64,000 bases of DNA from Streptomyces sp. NRRL F-5727 (GTDB lineage Bacteria; Actinomycetota; Actinomycetes; Streptomycetales; Streptomycetaceae). The position numbers and the translations under genes are program-made. Below are positions 21,599 through 29,515 of this stretch, piece after piece. Position 1 is the stretch's first letter. Each line of letters starts with the position of its first letter. Below the pieces are notes generated by a model that was not told the origin of the DNA, ran no database searches, and saw nothing but the letters and a program-made list of their open reading frames with translations. The stretch lies in NCBI RefSeq assembly GCF_000719555.1, contig NZ_JOGX01000014.1, forward strand, positions 62,001 to 126,000, in the 5' to 3' direction.

Positions 21599-23749
21599 TC
21601 ACAGGGACAGGTCGGGGTGGAGCCGGTCCAGCGTCCACACCTGCTTGCGCCGCGCGGTGACCGCGGTCAGGGCGAGCGCGCCGAGGGTGAAGGCGGTCAG
21701 GACCGCGACGGCCTCCCAGACCGGGCCGACGCCGCCGCCGGAGATGAGCCGGCGCAGGGCCTCGACCACGTAGGTCATCGGCAGGAAGGGGTGGACGGCG
21801 TTGAAGAAGCCCGGGCTGGTCTGCACCGGGTAGGTGCCGCCCGCCGAGGTCAGCTGGACCATGAGCAGCGCCAGGACGAGGATCCGGCCGGCCGCGCCGA
21901 AGCGGGCGTTCAGCCACTGGATGATCGAGGCGAAGCAGCAGGTCACCAGGGCGAGGAAGCCGATCGTGCCGGCCGCCCTGGCCATCTCCAGCCCGAGCCC
22001 CCAGTGCAGGACGGCGAGGAGCGCGCCGACCTGGAGGACGCCGATCGCGGCCACCGGGAGCCAGCCGGCCAGCGCGATCCGCCAGGCGGAGGCGCCCGCG
22101 GCGAGCGCCCGCCGGTTCATCGGCTGGATGATCATGTACGCGACCATGGCGCCGACCCAGAGGGAGAGCGGGATGAAGTACGGCGCGAAGCCCGTGCCGT
22201 AGTTCGGCGCCTTGTGGAGCGACTGCGCGGCCAGCTTCACCGGGTCGGCCATGACCTCCGTACGCCGGTCGCGCTCGTCCTTGTCGTAGTCCGGGATCTT
22301 GTCGACGCCGTCCTTGAGACCGGTGGCGAGCGAGCCGGAGCCGTCGGCCAGCTTGAACAGGCCGCCGTCGAGGTCGCCGGCGCCCTTCTTCAGCCTGCCG
22401 ACGCCGCTGTCCAGGCTGACCGAGCCCGCGCGGGCGCCGGTGACGCCGGTGTGCAGCTGCTCGGCGCCGTCGGCGACCTTCTTCGCGCCCCTGTTGAGCT
22501 CGTTGATCTTCCGGATGGCGCCCTCGACGTCCTCGTCCAGGTGCGGGGCGCGCGCGGCCAGCTCGTCGGCCTCCTTCTTGAGCTTCTTCAGCCGCTCGTC
22601 GAGCGTCTTCAGGTCGCCCTTGCTGCCCTTGGTCAGCTGGTGCACGTCGTCCGCGACGGTGGCGACGTCGCCGGCGGTGGTCGACGCCTCCTTCAGGGCG
22701 GCGCAGTACTCCTTCGTGTCGGGGAGGACGAACCCCTCGGGGAGGGTGACGCCCTCCGGCAGCTCGATCTGCGGGGTGGCGGTGGCGCCGGGCTTCTCGC
22801 AGGACTCGCGGTGCAGCCGGCCGAGCGTGTCGTCCGCCTTGTGGGCGGCGGTGCGCAGCGCCGGGGCGCGGCGGACCAGGTCCGCCAGGTCGTTGCGGGC
22901 GGCGGTGGCCGAGTCGGAGACCAGCTTCGCGGTGTCGCGGATCGACGTGCCGTTGTTCGCCAGGTACGGGCGGACCTTGTCCGCGGTGCCGTTCACCTTG
23001 TCGGCGAGGGCCTGGGTGCCGTTGGCGACCTGGCGCGTACCGGTCTGGACGTCCTTGGAGCCCTTGTCCAGCTTCTTCAGGCCGGCGGCCAGGTCGCTGC
23101 TGCCGGTCTTGGCGTCGGTCAGGCCGTCGGAGAGGTCCTTGGACCCCTTCTTGGCCTTGTCCACGCCCTTCTTCAGGTCGGCGGCGCCCTTGGCGGCCTC
23201 GGCGGTGGCCTCGTGGATGTCGGAGAAGGAGATGAAGATCTTGTCGAGGAAGGTCCGGGAGGACTTGGTGGAGGCGGCGGTGCGCACCTCGGCGAAGACC
23301 GTCCGGGAGATCTGGCCGACGATGTAGTTGTTGGAGTCGTTCGTACGGACCTTGAGGGCGCCGGTCTCGGGGGAGTCCCCGGAGCTGGACGCGATCCGCT
23401 CACTGAAGTCGCCGGGCACGGTCAGGGACAGGTAGTACGTGCCGTCCTCGACGCCCTTGCGCGCCTCGGCGTCGCTGACCTCGTGCCACTCGAAGGTCCT
23501 GCTGTCGAGCAGGCCCTCGGTGATGTCCTCGCCCGCGGTGATCCGCTTGCCGTCGGCGGCGGCGCCGCGGTCCTCGTTGACCAGGGCCACGGGCAGCTTG
23601 TCGAGCCTGCCGTACGGGTCCCAGAACGAGTACAGGTACAGGGCGCCGTACAGCAGCGGCAGCAGCAGGACCGCGACCAGCGCGGCGCGCGGCAGCTTGC
23701 CCCTGCCGAAGCGCCTCAGCTCAAGCGCGGCCAGTTTCGGCGAGCGCAT
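21599..23749 (-). CDS. YhgE/Pip-family membrane protein (ABC-2-like)
   Basis: This 716-residue protein has one N-terminal membrane helix (LVAVLLLPLLYGALYLYSFW) and a conserved extracytoplasmic start (DKLPVALVNEDRGA). A long helical region of about 480 residues contains repeated K-G-A-x-D-L-x-x-G heptad-like blocks. Five or six membrane helices close the protein (WVGAMVAYMIIQPMNRRAL, AGWLPVAAIGVLQVGALLAV and others). This is the YhgE/Pip architecture shared with the phage infection protein and the type VII-linked EsaA. Its 5' end overlaps the ABC ATPase gene by 29 bp, so the pair is likely translated together. Cargo is unknown; export of a hydrophobic compound is an inference. Confidence 0.85.
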   Translation of the reverse strand: MRSPKLAALELRRFGRGKLPRAALVAVLLLPLLYGALYLYSFWDPYGRLDKLPVALVNEDRGAAADGKRITAGEDITEGLLDSRTFEWHEVSDAEARKGVEDGTYYLSLTVPGDFSERIASSSGDSPETGALKVRTNDSNNYIVGQISRTVFAEVRTAASTKSSRTFLDKIFISFSDIHEATAEAAKGAADLKKGVDKAKKGSKDLSDGLTDAKTGSSDLAAGLKKLDKGSKDVQTGTRQVANGTQALADKVNGTADKVRPYLANNGTSIRDTAKLVSDSATAARNDLADLVRRAPALRTAAHKADDTLGRLHRESCEKPGATATPQIELPEGVTLPEGFVLPDTKEYCAALKEASTTAGDVATVADDVHQLTKGSKGDLKTLDERLKKLKKEADELAARAPHLDEDVEGAIRKINELNRGAKKVADGAEQLHTGVTGARAGSVSLDSGVGRLKKGAGDLDGGLFKLADGSGSLATGLKDGVDKIPDYDKDERDRRTEVMADPVKLAAQSLHKAPNYGTGFAPYFIPLSLWVGAMVAYMIIQPMNRRALAAGASAWRIALAGWLPVAAIGVLQVGALLAVLHWGLGLEMARAAGTIGFLALVTCCFASIIQWLNARFGAAGRILVLALLMVQLTSAGGTYPVQTSPGFFNAVHPFLPMTYVVEALRRLISGGGVGPVWEAVAVLTAFTLGALALTAVTARRKQVWTLDRLHPDLSL

Positions 23750-24563
23750 CGTCCGCCCCCTCCTCGGTGATGTCGTCTTCGGTGGCCGGTTCGTCCCGCG
23801 GGCCGGTCGTGGTGATCCGCAGGGCGTCGGCGGGTGCCTCGCTGCAGACGGCGAGGACGGTGGTGCCGGCGGCGGCCACCGAGCGCAGCAGCGCCCAGGC
23901 GTCCGCCCGGTCGGCGTCCGACAGCTTCAGGTCGGTGTCGTCGACGCCCAGCAGCCGGGGGCGGCCCATCAGGGCCAGCGCGATCGACAGGCGCAGGGCC
24001 TCCAGGCGCTCCAGATCGCGTACGGAGGTCCGCTCGCCCTTCGGCAGGGCGGCGAGGTCGAGCCCGGCGGCCGTCAGGGCCTCGTCGATCCGGGTCCTGG
24101 CCTCGGCGGCCCGGCTGCCGGGGCGCCGCAGCAGCGCGCGGACCGAGCCGTCGAAGCGGCGCTGGAGCAGGGCCCGCTCGCGCAGGTGCTCGGCGACGGT
24201 GAGCGACGGGTCCAGCTCGCTCACGCCGGGGACCTGCCCGAGCGCGGCGACCCGGCGCACGGCGGCCATCCGGCGCGGCAGCGGGAGGCCGCCGACCTCG
24301 GCGTGGCCCTCGCCGGTCTTCATCCGGCCGGTGAGGGCGAGCAGCAGGCAGGTGCGGCCGGTGCCCGAAGGGCCCTCGAGCGCGACGAGCGAACCGGCCC
24401 CGGCGCGGAAGGACACGTCCCGGAAGGCCCAGCCGCGGGGGCCCTTGAGCCCCAGCCCCTCGACCACGACCTCGGCGCCGTGCGCCGCCGGGCCGTCGCT
24501 CGTGCCGGACTTCCCGCCGGCGCCCTCCGAAGACGGTCGTGTGGTCAGGTCCTCGGATCCCAC
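23721..24563 (-). CDS. ABC transporter ATP-binding protein paired with YhgE
   Basis: This 280-residue ATPase has Walker A GPSGTGRT (family GxxGxGKS/T, with Arg replacing the usual Lys) and a Walker B-like RPRLLGVDDTD. The expected LSGGQ signature is degenerate (LERLEALRLSIALALMG). The last 30 residues are acidic. The weak motifs suggest a reduced or regulatory ATPase rather than a standard importer subunit. It is first in the ABC-YhgE-TetR operon. GTG at 24563 follows GGGGGTGG. The operator palindrome is 21 bp upstream. Confidence 0.8.
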   Translation of the reverse strand: MGSEDLTTRPSSEGAGGKSGTSDGPAAHGAEVVVEGLGLKGPRGWAFRDVSFRAGAGSLVALEGPSGTGRTCLLLALTGRMKTGEGHAEVGGLPLPRRMAAVRRVAALGQVPGVSELDPSLTVAEHLRERALLQRRFDGSVRALLRRPGSRAAEARTRIDEALTAAGLDLAALPKGERTSVRDLERLEALRLSIALALMGRPRLLGVDDTDLKLSDADRADAWALLRSVAAAGTTVLAVCSEAPADALRITTTGPRDEPATEDDITEEGADDALAETGRA

Positions 24564-24584
24564 GGATCCACCCCCGCTTCCCCA

Positions 24585-24612
24585 CTTTTGAACTGACTGG
24601 TCAGTCCAAAAG
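24585..24612 (-). promoter_or_regulatory. TetR-type operator and promoter of the ABC-YhgE-TetR operon
   Basis: A 28-bp near-perfect palindrome has the core ACTGACTGGTCAGT flanked by CTTTTG and CAAAAG. Only one symmetric flanking pair and the central TG break the symmetry. On the minus strand it contains TTGGAC as a possible -35 box, so binding would block the operon promoter. The encoded TetR protein is the obvious candidate to bind it. Confidence 0.75.
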
Positions 24613-24656
24613 TTACCCGGGAGTCGCCTTGCTGGCAAAACCCCAGGTCAGGGCGA

Positions 24657-24679
24657 TTGTCAGTGGGGGGTTGCACGAT
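24657..24679 (+). promoter_or_regulatory. RecA-NDp-type DNA-damage promoter
   Basis: TTGTCAGTG, then exactly 8 nt, then CACGAT. This fits the LexA-independent actinobacterial damage promoter TTGTCRGTG-N8-TANNNT (PafBC-dependent in mycobacteria), with one mismatch in the first base of the -10. It lies 47 bp before the HEPN gene. Confidence 0.7.
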
Positions 24680-24726
24680 GGACACAGACGGCGACAAGGC
24701 CGTCACCCGACGACAGGAGGCTCGTC

Positions 24727-25200
24727 ATGGCCAGTCCTTTCGCAGCAGCCGACGTCCACCCCGTGTCCCGCCGGACCGCCGCCCCGCCCGCCGCCCTCGA
24801 CCTGCTCGCCAAGGCCCGGGCCGGGCTCGACGAGGCCGCCGCCCTCGACCGGCCCCACGAGCGGTACGCCACCGCGCACCTCGCCGCCCTGCGCGCCGCG
24901 GCCGCCGTCCTCGCCGCCCGCGCCCGCCCCGTCCCCCGCACCCGCAGGCGCCAGGCCATAAGGAGCGCCTGGGAGCTGCTGCCGCAGCTCGCCCCCGAGC
25001 TCACCGAATGGAGCGCCCTCTTCGCCTCCGGAGCCCCGCGCCGTGCCCTCGCCGAGGCCGGGGTCGCCGCCGCGGCCACCCCGCGCGAGGCCGACGACCT
25101 GGTCAGGGACGCCGCCCACTTCCTGCGCCTGGTCGAGCGGCTGCTCGTGCTCCAGCCGGTACTGCCCCGACAGCCCCCGGCGGACGGGGCCGCCGGTTGA
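24727..25200 (+). CDS. SAV_6107-family HEPN-domain protein
   Basis: This 157-residue, nearly all-helical protein carries the family stretch LLAKARAGLDEAAALDRPHERYATAHLAALRAAAAVL split over two helices and a basic segment RTRRRQ. A C-terminal helical pair closes it (ADDLVRDAAHFLRLVERLLV). HEPN domains occur in nucleotide-binding or RNase proteins. The R-x4-6-H RNase motif is not evident here, so a catalytic role is unproven. AGGAGG stands 7 nt before the ATG. The RecA-NDp-like promoter upstream predicts induction by DNA damage. It is divergent from the ABC/YhgE operon. Confidence 0.82.
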   Translation: MASPFAAADVHPVSRRTAAPPAALDLLAKARAGLDEAAALDRPHERYATAHLAALRAAAAVLAARARPVPRTRRRQAIRSAWELLPQLAPELTEWSALFASGAPRRALAEAGVAAAATPREADDLVRDAAHFLRLVERLLVLQPVLPRQPPADGAAG

Positions 25201-25266
25201 TCCGCACGGCGCCACGAAGGCCATAGGGTGGGGACGTCCGTACCCGTCACCGAGGAGTCAAGAGCC

Positions 25267-26055
25267 GTGCCGGACCCTTCCCCCGCCTTCGGCCGCGAGG
25301 CGTCGTCGCGCCCGTCGCGCGCCTCCCTGCGAACCGCCGTCGTCTGGGACGTCCTCAAAGACGCCCTCGACCGCCGGGTCGGGACCACCGGGAACGCCGC
25401 CCTGGACGTCCTCGACACCGGCGGCGGCTCCGGCAACTTCGCGGTGCCGGTGGCCCGCCTCGGCCACCGCGTCACCGTCGTCGACCCCAGCCCCAACGCG
25501 CTCTTCGCCCTGGAGCGGCGCGCCGCCGAGGCCGGCGTCGCCGACCTGGTGACCGGCGTCCAGGGCGACGTCCGCGGCCTCTTCGACGTGGTCGAGCGCG
25601 GCGCCTACGACGCGGTGCTCTGCCACGGCGTCCTGGAGTACGTGGACGACCCGGCCGAGGGCGTACGGAACACGGTGGCCGCGCTCCGCCCCGGCGGCGC
25701 GCTCAGCCTGCTCGGCGCCGGACTCGGCGGCGCGGTCCTCGCCCGCGCCCTCGCCGGACACTTCACCGAGGCCCGGACCGCGCTCGGCGACCCCGACGGC
25801 CGCTGGGGCGCCGGCGACCCCGTGCCCCGGCGCTTCACCGCCGAGCAGCTCACCGGACTGGCCGAGGAGGCCGGCCTCTCCGTGAGCGCCGTCCACGGCG
25901 TACGGATCTTCGCCGACCTGGTGCCCGGCGTCCTCGTCGACACCGAGCCCGGCGCCGCCGAGGCCCTGCTGAAGCTGGAGGCGGCCGCCGCCGAACTGGC
26001 CGCCTTCCACGCCGTCGCCACCCAGCTCCACGTGCTCGCCGAGAAGCCCGCCTGA
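25267..26055 (+). CDS. Class I SAM-dependent methyltransferase
   Basis: This 262-residue protein has the Rossmann methyltransferase fold: motif I LDVLDTGGGSGNFAVPVARLG at about 46-66, the acidic end of strand 2 in VTVVDPSPNALF, and AVLCHGVLEYVDDP for motif IV. GTG at 25267 follows GAGGAG at 8-nt spacing. An earlier in-frame GTG at 25228 lies in likely leader sequence. The gene is 66 bp after the HEPN gene in the same direction and may share its damage-type promoter. The substrate cannot be read from sequence; small molecule or RNA are both possible. Confidence 0.85.
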   Translation: MPDPSPAFGREASSRPSRASLRTAVVWDVLKDALDRRVGTTGNAALDVLDTGGGSGNFAVPVARLGHRVTVVDPSPNALFALERRAAEAGVADLVTGVQGDVRGLFDVVERGAYDAVLCHGVLEYVDDPAEGVRNTVAALRPGGALSLLGAGLGGAVLARALAGHFTEARTALGDPDGRWGAGDPVPRRFTAEQLTGLAEEAGLSVSAVHGVRIFADLVPGVLVDTEPGAAEALLKLEAAAAELAAFHAVATQLHVLAEKPA

Positions 26056-26328
26056 CCCGGCGGAACTCCGGGGCCGCGCCACCCGTTCGGAGGTGCGGGC
26101 CCGGCTCTGCCACAGGCCGCCCCATATGCGGCTTCGCGCCGTATGATCGAGGGAAACCATCCGGCATGACGGACGGGCGGCTGGGGAATCAACGCCTCAC
26201 CAACCGAACCGCGTGGCGGCCCGGATGGGCTGATCGGCATTGAGGGCGGGTTTCACGGGGGCGATTCCCTGCCTATCCTGAAAGGGCCGCAACCGGTCGC
26301 CCCCGCGACCGACGACTAGGAGGACTCC

Positions 26329-26721
26329 GTGCCGCTCTCGGAGCACGAGCAGCGAATGCTCGAGCAGATGGAGCGAGCGCTGTACGCCGAAGACCCCAAG
26401 TTCGCGACAGCGCTCGAGGGAAGCGGGCTGCGCACGTACACCCGGCGACGGGTCTACCAGGCAGTCGCCGGCTTTCTGGTGGGTATCGCGCTCCTCATGG
26501 CCGGAATGGTCGCACAGCAGATCTGGATCAGCGTGGTGGGATTCCTCGTCATGCTGGGCTGCGCGGTCCTGGCGGTCACCGGCTGGCGCAAGGCGCCCAA
26601 GCCGGGCGAGCGGGCGCAGCAGGCCCGGGGCCATCAGGTCCGGGCGCGACGCTCGATGATGGACCGGATCGAGGCGCGGTGGCAGCGACGCCGCGACGAG
26701 CAGCAGGGCGGCGGCCACTGA
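26329..26721 (+). CDS. DUF3040 small membrane protein
   Basis: This 130-residue protein has a conserved acidic N-terminal motif (PLSEHEQRMLEQMERALYAE). Two adjacent membrane helices follow (AVAGFLVGIALLMAGMVAQQ and WISVVGFLVMLGCAVLAVTG), then a strongly basic tail. AGGAGG precedes the GTG. DUF3040 proteins are common near the division cluster of actinobacteria (Rv2169c in M. tuberculosis), but their role is unknown. The 273-bp gap upstream (26056-26328) holds -10-like TATGAT near 26142 and TATCCT near 26273, and no gene. Confidence 0.88.
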   Translation: MPLSEHEQRMLEQMERALYAEDPKFATALEGSGLRTYTRRRVYQAVAGFLVGIALLMAGMVAQQIWISVVGFLVMLGCAVLAVTGWRKAPKPGERAQQARGHQVRARRSMMDRIEARWQRRRDEQQGGGH

Positions 26722-26760
26722 CGCCCCCCTGAGCGGAGACCCCGCACCCAAGCGACCCCG

Positions 26761-26781
26761 CCCCGCCGGCCCCCGGCGGGG
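26761..26781 (+). terminator. Terminator after the DUF3040 gene
   Basis: A 9-bp GC-only stem, CCCCGCCGG/CCGGCGGGG, with a 3-nt loop lies 39 bp beyond the stop. Confidence 0.6.
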
Positions 26782-27112
26782 CGCCGCCATATCCCCGCCA
26801 CGGGCGGCCGCCGCTCCGTCGTGGGCCCCGTTCCGCCGGCCGGGGCGCCGCCGTTTCGTTGCGGTCCCTCGTGCCCCTGGGCCGGTGCCACCCTCGCGCC
26901 CGGCGCCCAGTCGAGGGCGGCTGCGCCGTTTCGTTTGTGTGCAGGCGTTCCGCCCTGCGGAACGCCTGCCCACACGGAGGGCCCGCCCCGAAGCCGGCCC
27001 CCGCGCCGCCCGGCGTGAGGGTGGGCACCGCCGCGCGGGGAGGGCCGGTCGGCGCCGCCGCCCCGGGAGCCGGGCCGGTCGGCACGGAGGGCCCGAAGGC
27101 GCCGCCCCGAAG
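26782..27112. other. Non-coding GC-rich interval with a strong palindrome
   Basis: No supported gene. Two copies of GCCGTTTCGTT lie about 80 bp apart (near 26847 and 26927). The second leads straight into the large palindrome annotated separately. The following 140 bp are GC-rich filler without a reading frame that has a start site or the local codon bias. Confidence 0.5.
26941..26969. repeat. 13-bp perfect palindrome with extended arms
   Basis: GCAGGCGTTCCGC and its exact complement flank a 3-nt loop. Outside, GTGT pairs with ACAC, giving arms of about 17 bp with one interruption. It is far from any stop codon, so it is not an obvious terminator. It looks like a dispersed palindromic unit or a structured RNA, but no second copy was found in this window. 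Confidence 0.6.
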
Positions 27113-27155
27113 CCCGGGCCCCGGGGGCCCGTGCCCCCGGGCCCCGGGGGCCCGT
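27113..27155 (-). terminator. Tandem 20-bp G/C repeat at the end of the transglutaminase gene
   Basis: The 20-mer CCCGGGCCCCGGGGGCCCGT occurs twice with a 23-bp period (27113-27132 and 27136-27155). Each copy is largely self-complementary. It directly follows the minus-strand stop codon and so is likely the operon terminator. Confidence 0.55.
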
Positions 27156-29515
27156 CAGCGGGGGGTCTTCAGGGCGGGGCGGAGGGTGGCGGCTCGGGAC
27201 TTCAGGGTGGTCCAGCGGGCCGAGGCGGCCCAGCGGAGGCGGACCGCCGAGCGCGGGGCGAGGAGGGCACGGAGACGGACGCCGCGCGAGGCACCCGCGT
27301 GGAATCCGGCCCGCACCCGCTCGGCCTCCCGCCCCAGCCCCGCCACCGGCCGCGGCGACGGCGCGTAGAGGGCCTCCTCCACCGCCCCCGCCACCCGGTG
27401 CACCGCTTCCGCGGCCGCGCCGTGCAGCTCACCCACCCGGACGATCCGCTCCGCCGTTCTCCGCGGCGTCTGCGCCTCGTCCGGCTCGACCCCGTAGTCC
27501 CAGGCCGTGTCGCCGATCTCCCGCCACACCGCCAGCGGCCCGGCCGCCGGGGCGAGCCGGCGGGCCCGCGCCCGGGTCCGCCACAGCAGCGGGACGAGCG
27601 GAAGCGCCAGGACGAGCAGCGCGGCCAGCGACCATCCGGCCACCTTCAGCACGTCCGTACCACCGCCGGAGGACGAGTCGGCGGCCGCCGCCGGGTCCTG
27701 GCCGCACTCGCCGAGGCGGCGCATCTCCGGCGGGCAGCTCTCCGAGGCGCTCGGCGCCGCCGAGGGCTGCGCCGAGGCCGACTGCGAGGGCTGCGCGGGA
27801 CCGGTCGGCCCCGCGGTGGGGGTCGCCTGCCGGGTGTACGACGGGGTGAAGCCACGGGACGGCGTCGGCTCGAACCGGGTCCAGCCGGCGCCCTCGAAGT
27901 ACAGCTCGGGCCAGGCGTGGGCGTCCCGGATGCCGACCGAGACCGAACCGTCGGACTGGTTGGTGCCGGGCATGAAGCCGACCGCGACCCGCGCCGGGAT
28001 GCCCAGCGTGCGGGCCATCGCCGCCATCGAGAAGGAGAAGTGGATGCAGAACCCCTCCTTGTCCTTCAGGAAGCGGGAGATCGCCTCCGTGCCCGTCCCG
28101 GACGTCACGTCGACGTCGTAGCGGAAGCCGCCGTCCTCGGCGAACCAGTCCTGGAGCCGGACCGCCCGCTCGTAGTCGTTCCGCGCGCCCTTGGTGACCT
28201 CCAGCGCCGTCGACTTCACGTCGTCGGGGAGGCTGCCGGGCACCTTGGTGTACTCCTCGCGCAGCCGCTCGGGCGCGGGGCCGGCCTGGGCGAGCTGCTC
28301 CCCGGTCGGCTGCACGTCGAGGCTGGTCACCTGGTAGCGGACGCCCTTGGTGGACTGCTTGTCGTCGCCGACGAGCATCCGGCCGGCCGGCTCGAACCGC
28401 CAGCGGCCCTCGATGTCCACCCGGGCGGCCGGGAAGGGCATCGGCAGCCACTTCTGGTCGTACCCCTCGGAGGCGACGAAGTTGCTGGTCACCTCGGAGG
28501 TGCGGACGGACTGCGCGAGACCGTCGGGCCACGGCAGCGACTTCGGCACCGCCTCGATCGGGCGGACCGAGGACTTCCACGAGGTGCCGTCGAACTGGTC
28601 GAGGGCGACCAGCCGCAGGTACAGACTGCTGTTGTCCAGGGCGTTGGTCCGGTAGCGGAGGACCTCGAAGTCCTCCGGCTGCCGCAGGTTGTCCTGGAGG
28701 GAGACCAGCGGGTTCACGGCCGCGATGGTGCCGCCGCCCCCGGTGCCCTGGCCCGGCCCGCCGCCGCCGTTGCCCAGCAGCCCGCCGGAGAAGCCCGGCA
28801 GGACGAGCGGCACCACCAGGGCGGTGCCCATGGCGACCGCGCCGATCCGCCGGCCGGTGCGCACCGGCGCGAAGGACGAGCCGCTGCCCACCAGCGACCC
28901 GGACCGGCCGGAGCGCTGGCTGCCGCCGAAGACCCGGCCCCAGGCGGAGAGCCGGTCGCGGCCCTCGGCGAGGAGCAGCAGGAGGTAGCCGGTGGCGGCG
29001 AGCAGGAACCAGAGCCGGCCGGCGCCGCCGCCGGAGAGCCCGGCGGCCACCGAGTACAGCGCGAGCAGCGGCAGACCGGCCGGGGCGGCGCGGCGGAAGG
29101 TGACCGCCAGGACGTCCACGAGCAGCCCGATCGCCAGCACGCCGGCGACCAGCATCAGCCGGATGCCCTCGGTGTCCGGGGCGGGGATCGCGTACGTGGA
29201 GACGTCCTCGGCGCCGAGGCGGAACAGCTCGGCCACCCGCTGGACCGCGAGCGGCCCGGGCAGGAAGCCGAGGAACGCCTGCTCCCGGGCGAAGACCACG
29301 GTCAGCGCGACCACGCCGACCAGCAGCTGGGCGGCGACCGTCAGCGGCCGGGCCAGCGGCACCCGCCGGCACAGCATGCCGGTGCCGCTCTGCAGCGCCA
29401 GCAGGAAGGCGGCGGTGAAGATCCAGGTGGCCGGCTTGACCAGCGGCAGCAGCGCGCCGGCGGCCATCAGGGAGGCCGCCCAGGCGGCCAGTGTCAGGCG
29501 GGTGCGCCCGCTCAT
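27155..29515 (-). CDS. TgpA-like membrane transglutaminase (DUF3488/transglutaminase/DUF4129)
   Basis: This 786-residue membrane protein has five or more N-terminal helices (DUF3488) and a large extracytoplasmic transglutaminase-like domain. The domain has nucleophile Cys in KEGFCIHFSFSMAAMARTLG and His in RDAHAWPELYFEG. A Ser/Pro-rich spacer, one more helix (VAGWSLAALLVLALPLVPLL) and a cytoplasmic DUF4129 tail follow. ATG at 29515 overlaps the DUF58 stop as ATGA with GGAGG 6 nt upstream. Together with MoxR and DUF58 proteins it forms a widespread conserved operon of unclear role, possibly protein crosslinking or proteolysis at the envelope. Confidence 0.9.
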   Translation of the reverse strand: MSGRTRLTLAAWAASLMAAGALLPLVKPATWIFTAAFLLALQSGTGMLCRRVPLARPLTVAAQLLVGVVALTVVFAREQAFLGFLPGPLAVQRVAELFRLGAEDVSTYAIPAPDTEGIRLMLVAGVLAIGLLVDVLAVTFRRAAPAGLPLLALYSVAAGLSGGGAGRLWFLLAATGYLLLLLAEGRDRLSAWGRVFGGSQRSGRSGSLVGSGSSFAPVRTGRRIGAVAMGTALVVPLVLPGFSGGLLGNGGGGPGQGTGGGGTIAAVNPLVSLQDNLRQPEDFEVLRYRTNALDNSSLYLRLVALDQFDGTSWKSSVRPIEAVPKSLPWPDGLAQSVRTSEVTSNFVASEGYDQKWLPMPFPAARVDIEGRWRFEPAGRMLVGDDKQSTKGVRYQVTSLDVQPTGEQLAQAGPAPERLREEYTKVPGSLPDDVKSTALEVTKGARNDYERAVRLQDWFAEDGGFRYDVDVTSGTGTEAISRFLKDKEGFCIHFSFSMAAMARTLGIPARVAVGFMPGTNQSDGSVSVGIRDAHAWPELYFEGAGWTRFEPTPSRGFTPSYTRQATPTAGPTGPAQPSQSASAQPSAAPSASESCPPEMRRLGECGQDPAAAADSSSGGGTDVLKVAGWSLAALLVLALPLVPLLWRTRARARRLAPAAGPLAVWREIGDTAWDYGVEPDEAQTPRRTAERIVRVGELHGAAAEAVHRVAGAVEEALYAPSPRPVAGLGREAERVRAGFHAGASRGVRLRALLAPRSAVRLRWAASARWTTLKSRAATLRPALKTPR

